This document shows, one piece after another, positions 35,184-42,260 of a DNA stretch of 43,084 nucleotides. Each line of letters opens with the position of its first letter. Position 1 is the first letter of the stretch. The notes under the pieces are model-generated. The model worked only from the letters and a program-made list of their open reading frames with translations. It was not told the DNA's origin and made no database searches. Source of the stretch: Terriglobia bacterium (GTDB lineage Bacteria > Acidobacteriota > Terriglobia > Bryobacterales > Bryobacteraceae); assembly GCA_020073325.1 (NCBI GenBank), contig JAIQFJ010000003.1, forward strand, positions 1 to 43,084, read 5' to 3'. Made by a program: the position numbers and the translations under genes.

Positions 35184-35220
35184 GCGGACCCCCTGGTCCG
35201 CGCGCGATCCCCGATCGCGC
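35184..35220 (+). terminator. Two adjacent GC-rich hairpins after the permease gene
   Basis: Four bases after the permease stop codon, GCGGACC (35184-35190) pairs with GGTCCGC (35195-35201) around CCCT. Immediately after, GCGCGAT (35202-35208) pairs with ATCGCGC (35214-35220) around five bases. Both stems are perfect 7-mers. There is no T-tract, so this is not a classical intrinsic terminator, but the place between two convergent genes suits a transcription-blocking structure or a REP-like element. The remaining ~70 bases of the gap hold nothing I can support. Confidence 0.5.
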
Positions 35221-35293
35221 TCCCTTCGATCCAAACTTGACGAGTAACACGTTGTGCGACGCGATGCCCCGAACTCCCGCCCGTGCGGCTCCA

Positions 35294-36394
35294 TCACTTC
35301 AGGCGATTGTACTTCTGCAGCGCATCGCGCAACGCATCATGCGGCAGCGCGACCACGCGATGCCCCTGAAACCCGGTCATCGTCTCCGCCCCGACCATCG
35401 CGTTGACGATCGCCTCTTCGGTCGCCTCCACCGTCGCGTCGAAAATCGGATTCAGATCGTTATTCGAGAGCATCTTGAGATCCCGCACGCCCGCCTTCGC
35501 GGCCCCCGGATTCGCCGTCGAAAACGCGATAAAAATATCGCCCGACCCATTCCCCGAAGTCGACCCCGTGCGAGCCAGCCCCATCGTCGCGCGCCTGGCC
35601 AATCGCTTCAGTTGCTGCGACAGCAGCGGCGCATCCGTCGCCACCACGATGATGATCGACCCCACGTCCTCGCGAATCCCCGGCTGCCCTTGCGCGATCT
35701 GCCGGTTTCCGATCTCGCGACCCACCGGCACGCCCGCGATCGTCAACTGGTCACGGCGTCCGCAATTGCATTGCACCAGCACGCCGACCGTATAATCTCC
35801 CGCTTTGCGCGACGACGTCCCGATGCCGCCTTTGAATCCATAGCAGACCATCCCCGTCCCGCCGCCCACCGCGCCTTCGGGAACTTTCCCCGCGCGCGCC
35901 GCGTCGAGTGCCGAAAAAACGTGCTCCGTCTTCACGTGAAATCCGTTCACGTCGTTCAGAAAACCGTCGAACGTCTCGGCGACCACCGGCATGTCCCACG
36001 CGCGAAATTCCGGATGCCGCTTCACATGCCACTGAATATAGGAATCGCGCACGACGCCGACGCTGTGCGTATTGGTGATCAGCACCGGGCTATCCAGAAA
36101 TCCCGATTCCTCAATCCACGTCGTCCCGGTCATTTCGCCGTTGCCGTTCTGCGAATACCAGCCCGCGAAAGACGAATCGGTGGAGTCTTTTCCTCGCGGA
36201 AAGACCACCGTGACGCCCGTACGGACGTCCGTCCCCTGAATCACCGTCGCGTGCCCCACTTCGATCCCGGCAACGTCGGTGATCGCGTTCAGCGGACCCG
36301 TGGTTCCATCGAAGGGCACACCCAAATCTCTCGCCCGCGGTTTTTCCTGAGCCATCATGATCATCGCCGGCAAAATAAGCAGCGCGAATCGCAT
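35294..36394 (-). CDS. P1 family peptidase (DmpA-type L-aminopeptidase), exported
   Basis: A 366-residue protein, from the ATG at 36394, two bases after the upstream gamma-glutamyltransferase stop codon. A short signal peptide (MRFALLILPAMIMMAQ) precedes RARDLGVPFDGTTGPLNAITDV, the usual N-terminus of DmpA-like aminopeptidases. The family is Ntn-type: the precursor cleaves itself at a Gly-Ser bond, freeing a serine nucleophile, here expected in GNGSGDIFIAFSTAN. Conserved VGGGTGMVCYGFKGGIGTSSR and SIIIVVATDAPL also match. Substrates are short peptides with free N-termini, sometimes beta-alanyl or D-residue peptides. With GGT and S9 hydrolases in the same run, it probably finishes breakdown of small peptides. 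Confidence 0.92.
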   Translation of the reverse strand: MRFALLILPAMIMMAQEKPRARDLGVPFDGTTGPLNAITDVAGIEVGHATVIQGTDVRTGVTVVFPRGKDSTDSSFAGWYSQNGNGEMTGTTWIEESGFLDSPVLITNTHSVGVVRDSYIQWHVKRHPEFRAWDMPVVAETFDGFLNDVNGFHVKTEHVFSALDAARAGKVPEGAVGGGTGMVCYGFKGGIGTSSRKAGDYTVGVLVQCNCGRRDQLTIAGVPVGREIGNRQIAQGQPGIREDVGSIIIVVATDAPLLSQQLKRLARRATMGLARTGSTSGNGSGDIFIAFSTANPGAAKAGVRDLKMLSNNDLNPIFDATVEATEEAIVNAMVGAETMTGFQGHRVVALPHDALRDALQKYNRLK

Positions 36395-36396
36395 CG

Positions 36397-37956
36397 TTAT
36401 CCCCAATAGCGCTCCGGCTCCGGAATCGCGGCGCCGTCTTTGCGCGGCGACGATGCCCCGTAGTTCACTCCGCTCGACGAATCGCGCATCACCGCTTGGC
36501 CGCCGCCGACCAATCCCGAATAATCGCCCAGCACCTCCACCTCGTGCCCGCGCCGCCGCAACTCCGCAATCATTGGAGCCGGAACGCGCCCCTCGATGCG
36601 CACGTCGCTGCCGCCGAGCGTCATTTTGGTGAACCGCGGAGCTTCCAGCGCCGCCTGAATGTTCATCCCGTGATCGACCACATTCGAGACGAACTGCGCA
36701 TGCGCCTGCGCCTGATTCAATCCGCGCATGATCCCGAACGCGATGTGATACGAATCGCGCTGCATGAAGCCGGGAATGATGGTGTGATACGGCCGCTTGC
36801 GCGGCTCGAGCGCATTCGGATGCTTCGGATCCGCCGCAAACGCGCTGCCGCGATTGTGCAGGTGAAACCCGAACCCGTCCACGATCACGCCCGATCCCCA
36901 CAAGTCCGAAATGCTCTGGATGAACGAAACCGTGTTCCCTTCGCGATCCGCTGCCGCGAGATAAATCGTATGGCCGATCGTCGCCGCATGCTCCTTGGCG
37001 TATTCCTTCGACAACATCTTCGCGACCGGCACGTCGGCGAACCGCGGATCCGCGATATAGCGCCGCTGATCGGCGAACGCCAGTTTCTGCGCCTCGATTT
37101 TCAAGTGATACGCGTCCGCGCTCAGCGGATCCATCGACGGAAAATCGAAATTTTCCATGATGTTCAGCATTTCGAGCGTCCCGATTCCCTGCCCATTCGG
37201 TGGAATCTGGTAGATGCGCCAGTCACGATAGACGGTGGAAATAGGCTCGATCCATTCCGCTTCAAACTCGCGCAGATCCTCGGCCGACATCGTCCCGCCG
37301 AGCCGTTCCGACGTCTGTAAAATCGCGCGCGCAAGCTCGCCTTCATACAACGCCGATCGACCTTCGCGCGCCAGAATCCGATACGCCGAGGCCAACTCCG
37401 GATTGCGGAAAATTTCGCCGACATGCGGAGCGTGGCCGTTGCGCAGGAAAAGCCCTTCATAGAGCTTCGCCTGTTCGTGCTCCCAGTCGTACTGGATCAG
37501 CTCGGTGAGCGGAAACCCGCGCTCGGCGTAATAAATCGCAGGCTGAAAGAGATCCGCCCAGGGCAGTTTTCCGAAGCGCGCGTGCAGCTTCGCCCAGCCG
37601 TCGACGCCGCCGGGAACCGTGGCGCTGTGGATCCCCGCCGCGGGCACCGCGTAATTCAGTTTCTCGAGCGTCAGCGCTTTCGGAGCGTAACCACTGGCGT
37701 TGATGCCGGTCAATTCGCCCGTCTTCGCGTCGCGATAAATCGCGAACAGATCGCCGCCGAGCCCGCACATCATCGGCTCGACCACGCTGAGCACCGCGTT
37801 CGCCGCGATCGCCGCGTCGATGCACGATCCTCCCCGCGCCAGCGTCTGCGCGCCGGCCTGCGATGCGAGCGTCTGACTGGTCGCGATCACGCCGCCCTGC
37901 GTAATCACCATCGACCGCGCCTGGCTGCGGTCCTTTGCTGCGGAATCGTTGATCAT
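36397..37956 (-). CDS. Gamma-glutamyltransferase family protein, no signal peptide
   Basis: A 519-residue GGT-family hydrolase without an obvious signal peptide, so probably cytoplasmic, unlike the homologue at 20148-21959. Large-subunit motifs: GGVIATSQTLASQAGAQTLA, MMCGLGGDLFAIYRD. The self-cleavage site precedes HTIYLAAADREGN, where the single Thr aligns with the catalytic Thr of E. coli Ggt; the usual second Thr is replaced by Ile. The small subunit has WGSGVIVDGFGFHLHNRGS and PYHTIIPGF. This subgroup is often annotated as GGT or as an acylase relative; the true substrate is uncertain. The start at 37956 has GGAGC ten bases upstream, inside a palindrome arm. An ATG at 37911 is an alternative. 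Confidence 0.9.
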   Translation of the reverse strand: MINDSAAKDRSQARSMVITQGGVIATSQTLASQAGAQTLARGGSCIDAAIAANAVLSVVEPMMCGLGGDLFAIYRDAKTGELTGINASGYAPKALTLEKLNYAVPAAGIHSATVPGGVDGWAKLHARFGKLPWADLFQPAIYYAERGFPLTELIQYDWEHEQAKLYEGLFLRNGHAPHVGEIFRNPELASAYRILAREGRSALYEGELARAILQTSERLGGTMSAEDLREFEAEWIEPISTVYRDWRIYQIPPNGQGIGTLEMLNIMENFDFPSMDPLSADAYHLKIEAQKLAFADQRRYIADPRFADVPVAKMLSKEYAKEHAATIGHTIYLAAADREGNTVSFIQSISDLWGSGVIVDGFGFHLHNRGSAFAADPKHPNALEPRKRPYHTIIPGFMQRDSYHIAFGIMRGLNQAQAHAQFVSNVVDHGMNIQAALEAPRFTKMTLGGSDVRIEGRVPAPMIAELRRRGHEVEVLGDYSGLVGGGQAVMRDSSSGVNYGASSPRKDGAAIPEPERYWG

Positions 37957-37966
37957 TCGGTCACGG

Positions 37967-38028
37967 GCTCCATTACTGTCGCGCCTGAAATCGCATGCGG
38001 ACGGAATCAGGCGCGACAGTGATGGAGC
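37967..38028. repeat. 62-bp palindromic element with 22-bp arms
   Basis: GCTCCATTACTGTCGCGCCTGA (37967-37988) and TCAGGCGCGACAGTGATGGAGC (38007-38028) are reverse complements with one difference, around an 18-base loop. The element fills most of the 78-base gap between an S9-like hydrolase gene and the gamma-glutamyltransferase gene, both minus strand. As RNA the stem would be 22 base pairs including one G-U or mismatch. Its left arm also contains the only ribosome-binding-like GGAGC for the GGT gene. It may be a repeat element, an attenuator or both. Confidence 0.85.
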
Positions 38029-38034
38029 GCGTCC

Positions 38035-39159
38035 TCACTTCAACAGATACTTCGCCAGGAACTGATACACCTCCTGGCGCGACTCCCGCGCGAGCTTCGT
38101 GTCCAATCGATTGAACTGATGCCCGCCCGGAGCGTCCTGATAAATCTTGTAGTCGAACTTCTTGCCTTCGGCTTTCAACGCCGTAATCAGCCGCTCGACT
38201 TCGAGGACATTTACATCCTCATCGTTGGTGTTGGTATGAATCAACAGCGGTGTGGCGAGCTTCGAAACATACGTGATCGGCGACCGCCGCTCGTATTCCT
38301 TGATGTCCTCGCGAACCGTTTTTCCGATGTGATACGGCGCCGAATATTCCCCGCGATACGCATCGGTCTGATAGCCGAGCCGCAGCACCAGGTCGCTCAC
38401 CGGGACGCCGGCATAGGCCACCGCGAACGACTCCGGGTGCTGAAAAATGTTCATCAGCGTGATCAGTCCGCCGTGGCTCCAGCCGACGATGCCGACGCGC
38501 TTAGGGTCGAGAAAACTGTAATGCTCCAGCATCCACTGCATGCCGGCGTAAACGTCATCCACTTCGCGTCCGCCGTAGTCGATCTGCTGGTAGTAGCCCT
38601 GGCCGTAACCAGTCGACCCGCGATAGTCCGTCGAAACAATGGTGTAGCCCTGCTCCAGCAGTTCGCGGACGATGTGGGCCGATTCCGAAGTGAAATTCGA
38701 GTGTACGCCGCCGTGGATCATCACCAGCAGCGGCTGCTTTTTCGATCGATCGAGTTTTTTCGGAATGAACGTATATGCGTACACGATCAGCGGATTCCCC
38801 GCGCCCGGACCGGTCGGATTCGGGTTGCGGCGCGGCGGCAGGCTGGTGTAGGCGACCTTGTCGAAGTCCGCAATGTCGCTGATCTTGAGGCGCCACTCCA
38901 GATCGTCGATGCCTTTCAGCACCTGGTCGGTCGACATCCGCGGATTGATCGCAGGCACCGCAGGCGCGGGTTGCGCCGCGGGTGCCTGCGGATTGCCGCC
39001 GCGGCCCGCGGGCGGAGTTTGCGCCGCGAGGCTCATCGCAAGCAGCGTGAGAGACAGAAATGTCAGCGCTGAACCGCTCCCTGTGGTCGCGGCTCGCAAA
39101 GCGCGACGAGCCGCGACCGAAGAAAGCGGTTCCGCCTTCGAGTGAGTTGAAGTCGTCAT
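38035..39159 (-). CDS. S9-like prolyl oligopeptidase-family hydrolase, exported (copy 2)
   Basis: A 374-residue alpha/beta hydrolase of the S9 peptidase (dipeptidyl-peptidase-like catalytic domain) type. Its ATG overlaps the stop codon of the paralogous gene upstream (ATGA). The hydrophobic signal core (LTFLSLTLLAMSLAAQ) is preceded by an odd ~30-residue stretch; residues 10-30 are encoded by a 62-bp palindrome. The mature part contains DDLEWRLKISDIADFDKVAY, a DYRGSTGYGQGYY oxyanion-side motif, the nucleophile GWSHGG, an acidic segment NTNDEDVNVLEVERL, and catalytic His in PGGHQFNRLD. There is no beta-propeller, so only the catalytic domain is present. It is closely similar to the gene at 39156-40121, indicating tandem duplication. 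Confidence 0.9.
   Translation of the reverse strand: MTTSTHSKAEPLSSVAARRALRAATTGSGSALTFLSLTLLAMSLAAQTPPAGRGGNPQAPAAQPAPAVPAINPRMSTDQVLKGIDDLEWRLKISDIADFDKVAYTSLPPRRNPNPTGPGAGNPLIVYAYTFIPKKLDRSKKQPLLVMIHGGVHSNFTSESAHIVRELLEQGYTIVSTDYRGSTGYGQGYYQQIDYGGREVDDVYAGMQWMLEHYSFLDPKRVGIVGWSHGGLITLMNIFQHPESFAVAYAGVPVSDLVLRLGYQTDAYRGEYSAPYHIGKTVREDIKEYERRSPITYVSKLATPLLIHTNTNDEDVNVLEVERLITALKAEGKKFDYKIYQDAPGGHQFNRLDTKLARESRQEVYQFLAKYLLK
39071..39132. repeat. 62-bp palindrome within the hydrolase signal-peptide region
   Basis: GAACCGCTCCCTGTGGTCGC + GGCTCG (39071-39096) is mirrored by 39107-39132: eight outer and twelve inner bases of each 26-base arm pair perfectly, with six unpaired bases between, around a 10-base loop. 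It lies inside the coding sequence of the S9-like hydrolase, encoding residues 10-30 before the signal-peptide core. The arm resembles REP-like GAACCGCT...GGTCGCGGCTCG repeats that I associate with Acidobacteriota genomes. Confidence 0.85.
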
Positions 39160-40121
39160 TTGAGCAGATACTTCGCCAGAAATTTATAAATGTCCTGCCG
39201 CGACTGTTTCGCCAGATCATTATCCAGCCGGTTGAACATGTGGCCGCCCGGAGCATTCTCGTAAATCTTGTATTCAAACTGCTTACCCTCGGCCTTCAGC
39301 GCTGTGATCAGCCGTTCCACCTCGAGCACGTTCACGTCTTCATCATTCGTATTGGTGTGGATCAGCAGCGGAGTCTGCAACTTCGACACCCAGGTGATCG
39401 GCGACCGGCGTTCGTATTCCTGGATATCTTCACGCACCGTTTTGCCGATGTGATACGGCGCCGAGTACAGCGCGCGATATTGATCCGTCTGGTAGCCGAG
39501 CCGCAGCACCAGATCGCTGACCGGCACACCCGCATACGCGACGGCGTAAGCATCGGGGTGCTGCAGGATATTCATCAGCGTGATGAAGCCGCCATGGCTC
39601 CAGCCGATCATGCCAATGCGTTTCGGATCGAAAAAGCTGTAGGTATCGAGCATCCATTGGCGCGCCGCGAAAACGTCGTCCACTTCGCGGCCGCCATAGT
39701 CGATCTCCTGATACATCTGCTGCCCGTATCCGCTCGATCCGCGATAATCGGGCGCGATGACGGAGTAGCCCTGCTCCACCAGCTCGCGCATGATGTGGCC
39801 CAGCTCGGAGGACGACACGCTGCCGTGAATCCCCTGATGCGCCAGCACCAGCAGCGGCTGCTTTTTCGTCCGGTCCAGCTTCTTCGGGATGAACGTATAC
39901 GCCCGAATGATCATCGGATTGCCGGCGCCGGGCGCGGTGGGATTGGAAACGTGATGCGGAGGCAGGCTCGCGTAGGCGACCTTATCGACCTCGGCAATGT
40001 CGCTCAGCTTGAGGCGCCATTCGAGATCGTCGAGGGCCTTCAAAACCTGATCGTTGGGATTCGTCTGCTGCTGCTGTGCAAGAACAGGAAAAATGAAAAC
40101 CGCCAGAGCAAGGGCACGCAT
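39156..40121 (-). CDS. S9-like prolyl oligopeptidase-family hydrolase, exported (copy 1)
   Basis: A 321-residue alpha/beta hydrolase, started at the ATG at 40121 so that it opens with a signal peptide (MRALALAVFIFPVLAQ). A TTG two codons upstream is less likely. Motifs match the neighbouring copy: DDLEWRLKLSDIAEVDKVAY, DYRGSSGYGQQMYQEIDYGG, nucleophile Ser in GWSHGG, acidic NTNDEDVNVLEVERL, and His in PGGHMFNRLD. Both copies have the S9 catalytic domain without the beta-propeller, so they would act on small, accessible peptides or esters; the real substrate is unknown. It lies 10 bases after the exosortase gene and overlaps copy 2 in ATGA. Confidence 0.9.
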   Translation of the reverse strand: MRALALAVFIFPVLAQQQQTNPNDQVLKALDDLEWRLKLSDIAEVDKVAYASLPPHHVSNPTAPGAGNPMIIRAYTFIPKKLDRTKKQPLLVLAHQGIHGSVSSSELGHIMRELVEQGYSVIAPDYRGSSGYGQQMYQEIDYGGREVDDVFAARQWMLDTYSFFDPKRIGMIGWSHGGFITLMNILQHPDAYAVAYAGVPVSDLVLRLGYQTDQYRALYSAPYHIGKTVREDIQEYERRSPITWVSKLQTPLLIHTNTNDEDVNVLEVERLITALKAEGKQFEYKIYENAPGGHMFNRLDNDLAKQSRQDIYKFLAKYLLK

Positions 40122-40131
40122 TAGCAATAGT

Positions 40132-41028
40132 TTACTGCTGTGCCTTGACCTTTTGCCTCACCCCGTACGCCCAGTTCAACGCGGCATGCAGTCCCAGCAG
40201 CATCACGAAGGCGATCAGGAAGATGATCCAGCCCTCCAGGCTATGGAAAAAACCGTGTGCCAGGTCCGGACTCACGGTCTCGCTGAGGATCCCCGTGATC
40301 GCCACCCGGCCCGCGTTCGCCAGAATCGCGATCGGCACGGTGCCGATCAGCAGCGCCCACCGCATCCAGACTTTCTTATCGAAGAAATAGGCGTAGACCA
40401 GCGACAGGAATGTCAGCGACATCAGACTGCGGATCCCGCTGCACGCCTCGACCACGGACAGCTTCTGGCTGGCGAGCTCCAACACATTTCCATCGCGCAG
40501 GACCGGAATCCCGACGAAACCCAAAACCATCTCCGCCACCTGGCTCGCAAAAAGCTGCAGCGGAAACGTGATCTGGTTATAGATCACCGCCGGAAGCGGA
40601 ATCATAAAAGGCAAAAGAAGGAGCGGAAAGGCCAGCCCTCGCACAAGAGGGGTTCCACCCAGCGCGAACAGCATGCCGACCAGCGTGATCAAAATGGCGC
40701 TGCGCTGCAGAAATAACTCCGCGCCCAGGAACCCGATCAGCCCCTGCAACGCGCCGTAGAACATGATGACGAAGCCCCATTTGGAGGGCTTCCATGCCAT
40801 GCTCTGCAATTGCTCGCGACGCTGCCATGCGATGTAACCGGCAACCAGTGGAACGAAAAATCCATGGCCGGCATCTTCATCCGTCGCCCACTGTTCCAAC
40901 AGGTGTCTCAGGACCGGAAAATAAACCAGCACCAGCAGTGCGGCGAACCAGCCCACGGCGATCCATGGAATTTCAGGTTTTTTTGCGGACGGACTTGTCT
41001 CCGGCAGTTGGTCCGCAATCGTGGCCAT
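40132..41028 (-). CDS. Exosortase (membrane cysteine protease/transpeptidase)
   Basis: A 298-residue membrane protein with about eight hydrophobic helices and the exosortase catalytic set: Cys196 in VVEACSGIRSL, Arg241 in NAGRVAITG, and His262 in HGFFHSLEGW. An N-terminal DEDAGHGFFVPLVAGYIAW also fits the family. Exosortases process PEP-CTERM-type C-terminal signals, often together with exopolysaccharide genes. This one lacks a fused EpsI domain. No protein in the window ends with a recognisable PEP-CTERM or similar tripartite tail, so its targets lie elsewhere. It is 28 bases downstream of a PilZ-domain gene and followed 10 bases later by the first S9-like hydrolase, so it probably shares their transcript. 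Confidence 0.94.
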   Translation of the reverse strand: MATIADQLPETSPSAKKPEIPWIAVGWFAALLVLVYFPVLRHLLEQWATDEDAGHGFFVPLVAGYIAWQRREQLQSMAWKPSKWGFVIMFYGALQGLIGFLGAELFLQRSAILITLVGMLFALGGTPLVRGLAFPLLLLPFMIPLPAVIYNQITFPLQLFASQVAEMVLGFVGIPVLRDGNVLELASQKLSVVEACSGIRSLMSLTFLSLVYAYFFDKKVWMRWALLIGTVPIAILANAGRVAITGILSETVSPDLAHGFFHSLEGWIIFLIAFVMLLGLHAALNWAYGVRQKVKAQQ

Positions 41029-41056
41029 TCCCCTTCAGTTAATCACAGTATGCGGC

Positions 41057-41443
41057 TTAATTTGTGGAAGGGGCGGGATCGGACCCCGCCTCGGCCCGCA
41101 GCCGGTTCGTCACGCGACTCACCAGGCGGCGCGGGTCGAGCAGGTGCTGCGGCTTGAAGTGGCGCTGCGACCAGCGGCTGCCCGGCTCGAATTCAATCCC
41201 CAGGAAATATCCGATCTCGCGGAAAACGCAGTATTTCACCACGCCCATCAATTCACCGTTCGGATAACTGATCCTGAAAATGGTCCCCAGCGGCACCGGG
41301 CGATCCACTTGCAAACACGCGCCTGAAAGAGAAATGTCCTCGAGATTGGCGACCCCGCGGCGTGTGCGGCCGGTCTGGTCCTTCCACTGGACGTCGACGA
41401 GGTCGGCACACAGCATTCTGGGTTCGATACGCCTATCCAACAT
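41057..41443 (-). CDS. PilZ domain protein
   Basis: A 128-residue protein that is essentially one PilZ domain with a short basic C-terminal tail. Both c-di-GMP-binding motifs are present: RIEPR at the N-terminus and DISLSGA (D-x-S-x-x-G) near residue 36. FRISYPNGELMGVVKYCVFREIGYFLGIEFE covers the beta-barrel. The ATG at 41443 has AGGT six bases upstream. The gene heads a minus-strand run that continues with the exosortase, two S9-like hydrolases, GGT and P1 peptidase genes. A GC-rich hairpin (GGCGGG at 41072-41077 with CCCGCC at 41085-41090) lies in its last codons. Confidence 0.92.
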   Translation of the reverse strand: MLDRRIEPRMLCADLVDVQWKDQTGRTRRGVANLEDISLSGACLQVDRPVPLGTIFRISYPNGELMGVVKYCVFREIGYFLGIEFEPGSRWSQRHFKPQHLLDPRRLVSRVTNRLRAEAGSDPAPSTN

Positions 41444-41538
41444 AATCTACCTGCTTCATCGGCCCTAACCCGGCGTTAGATTAGCATACCGGGTCGGTGA
41501 AATTTGCCCTACGTGCATTTAAGGGCCTTCTGTCTAAT

Positions 41539-42195
41539 ATGTTACGCCAGTTGGGTTGGTACCATGACCTCGTGGAAACGCTAGAAATGCATCTCCGGGC
41601 GGAGGGCGCGGCGTTGCGGTCGCGCTTCGGACTGCGAACCGTCCTGATCCATCTTGCGATTATCGCGGTGTTCGGCGTGTGGTGGCCGCATCTGCGAGGC
41701 ATGGAATTTTTCGACCCGGTTTTTCTGACTGCGTATACCTGCCTGGGTGTACTATTCGCAGGACCAGCCGCAGCACAGTCCTTTCAGGACCGGCCCGAGT
41801 CGATGCGGCAGGCGATGGCGCGGATTTTCTGGTCGGTCTTCTATGGAGAATCGGTCGCGTTGATCATCGTGGCGGGCGGCATTTTTACAGTTCTGAGAAC
41901 GCATCCGCCGATCGGACCGGACTGGACCGGGCTGATCGATGCGGCGCTGCTCGGCTTGGCGGGAACGGTCGCGATGGCGTCGTTAGCGGCGTGGTTCGCG
42001 ATCCGGTTTTCGCCGGGAGCGGCGCGGATGGCGCTGCGCGGATTATTCATCGGGCTGCTGCTGCTGTTCTTCTTCAAGTCGCGATGGCTGCCGGAGGTGA
42101 CCGGCCGTGGAACATCGATCTGCGCGGGGATCGCGATTCTGGCGATGTTCGCGATGCAGAGAGCGATCCGTGTGGGGGCCGGACCCCCGCATTGA
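41539..42195 (+). CDS. Membrane protein of unknown function
   Basis: About 218 residues from the ATG at 41539 with five or six hydrophobic helices (TVLIHLAIIAVFGVWW, FLTAYTCLGVLFAGPAAA, ALIIVAGGIFTVL, LGLAGTVAMASLAAWFAI, GLFIGLLLLFFF, ICAGIAILAMFAM). The region before the first helix is a soluble lead (LVETLEMHLRAEGAALRSRF). A GTG at 41497 or an ATG at 41587 are alternative starts; none has a strong ribosome binding site. I recognise no domain. It diverges from the PilZ gene. The last codons and the stop overlap a GGGGG-CCGGA-CCCCC hairpin. Confidence 0.7.
   Translation: MLRQLGWYHDLVETLEMHLRAEGAALRSRFGLRTVLIHLAIIAVFGVWWPHLRGMEFFDPVFLTAYTCLGVLFAGPAAAQSFQDRPESMRQAMARIFWSVFYGESVALIIVAGGIFTVLRTHPPIGPDWTGLIDAALLGLAGTVAMASLAAWFAIRFSPGAARMALRGLFIGLLLLFFFKSRWLPEVTGRGTSICAGIAILAMFAMQRAIRVGAGPPH
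42174..42188 (+). terminator. GC hairpin at the end of the membrane-protein gene
   Basis: GGGGG (42174-42178) pairs with CCCCC (42184-42188) around CCGGA. It spans the last codons of the gene, ending five bases before its TGA, and is followed by a mixed sequence without a T-tract. It resembles the CGGACCCC-containing hairpins near 35184 and 41072, so it may be one of a family of GC-rich 3'-end structures rather than a classical terminator. Confidence 0.35.
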
Positions 42196-42260
42196 TTAAG
42201 CTGGCTTTACATTCAAAACTCTTCATGCTGGTACCGTGTTTTGAAAGGCGAAGCGTCTCA

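Noticed and set aside
35237-36409. 390-codon plus-strand ORF opposite the P1 peptidase gene
   Set aside because: Shadow frame of the peptidase; no start context or domain.
36397-37956. Second GGT as a catalytically dead paralogue
   Set aside because: The residue after the nucleophile differs (Ile for Thr), but the aligned nucleophilic Thr itself is present, so inactivity cannot be claimed.
40132-41028. PEP-CTERM target proteins of the exosortase inside this window
   Set aside because: No encoded protein ends with a PEP-like motif, a hydrophobic helix and a basic tail. The two TIGR03437 proteins end in different sequence.
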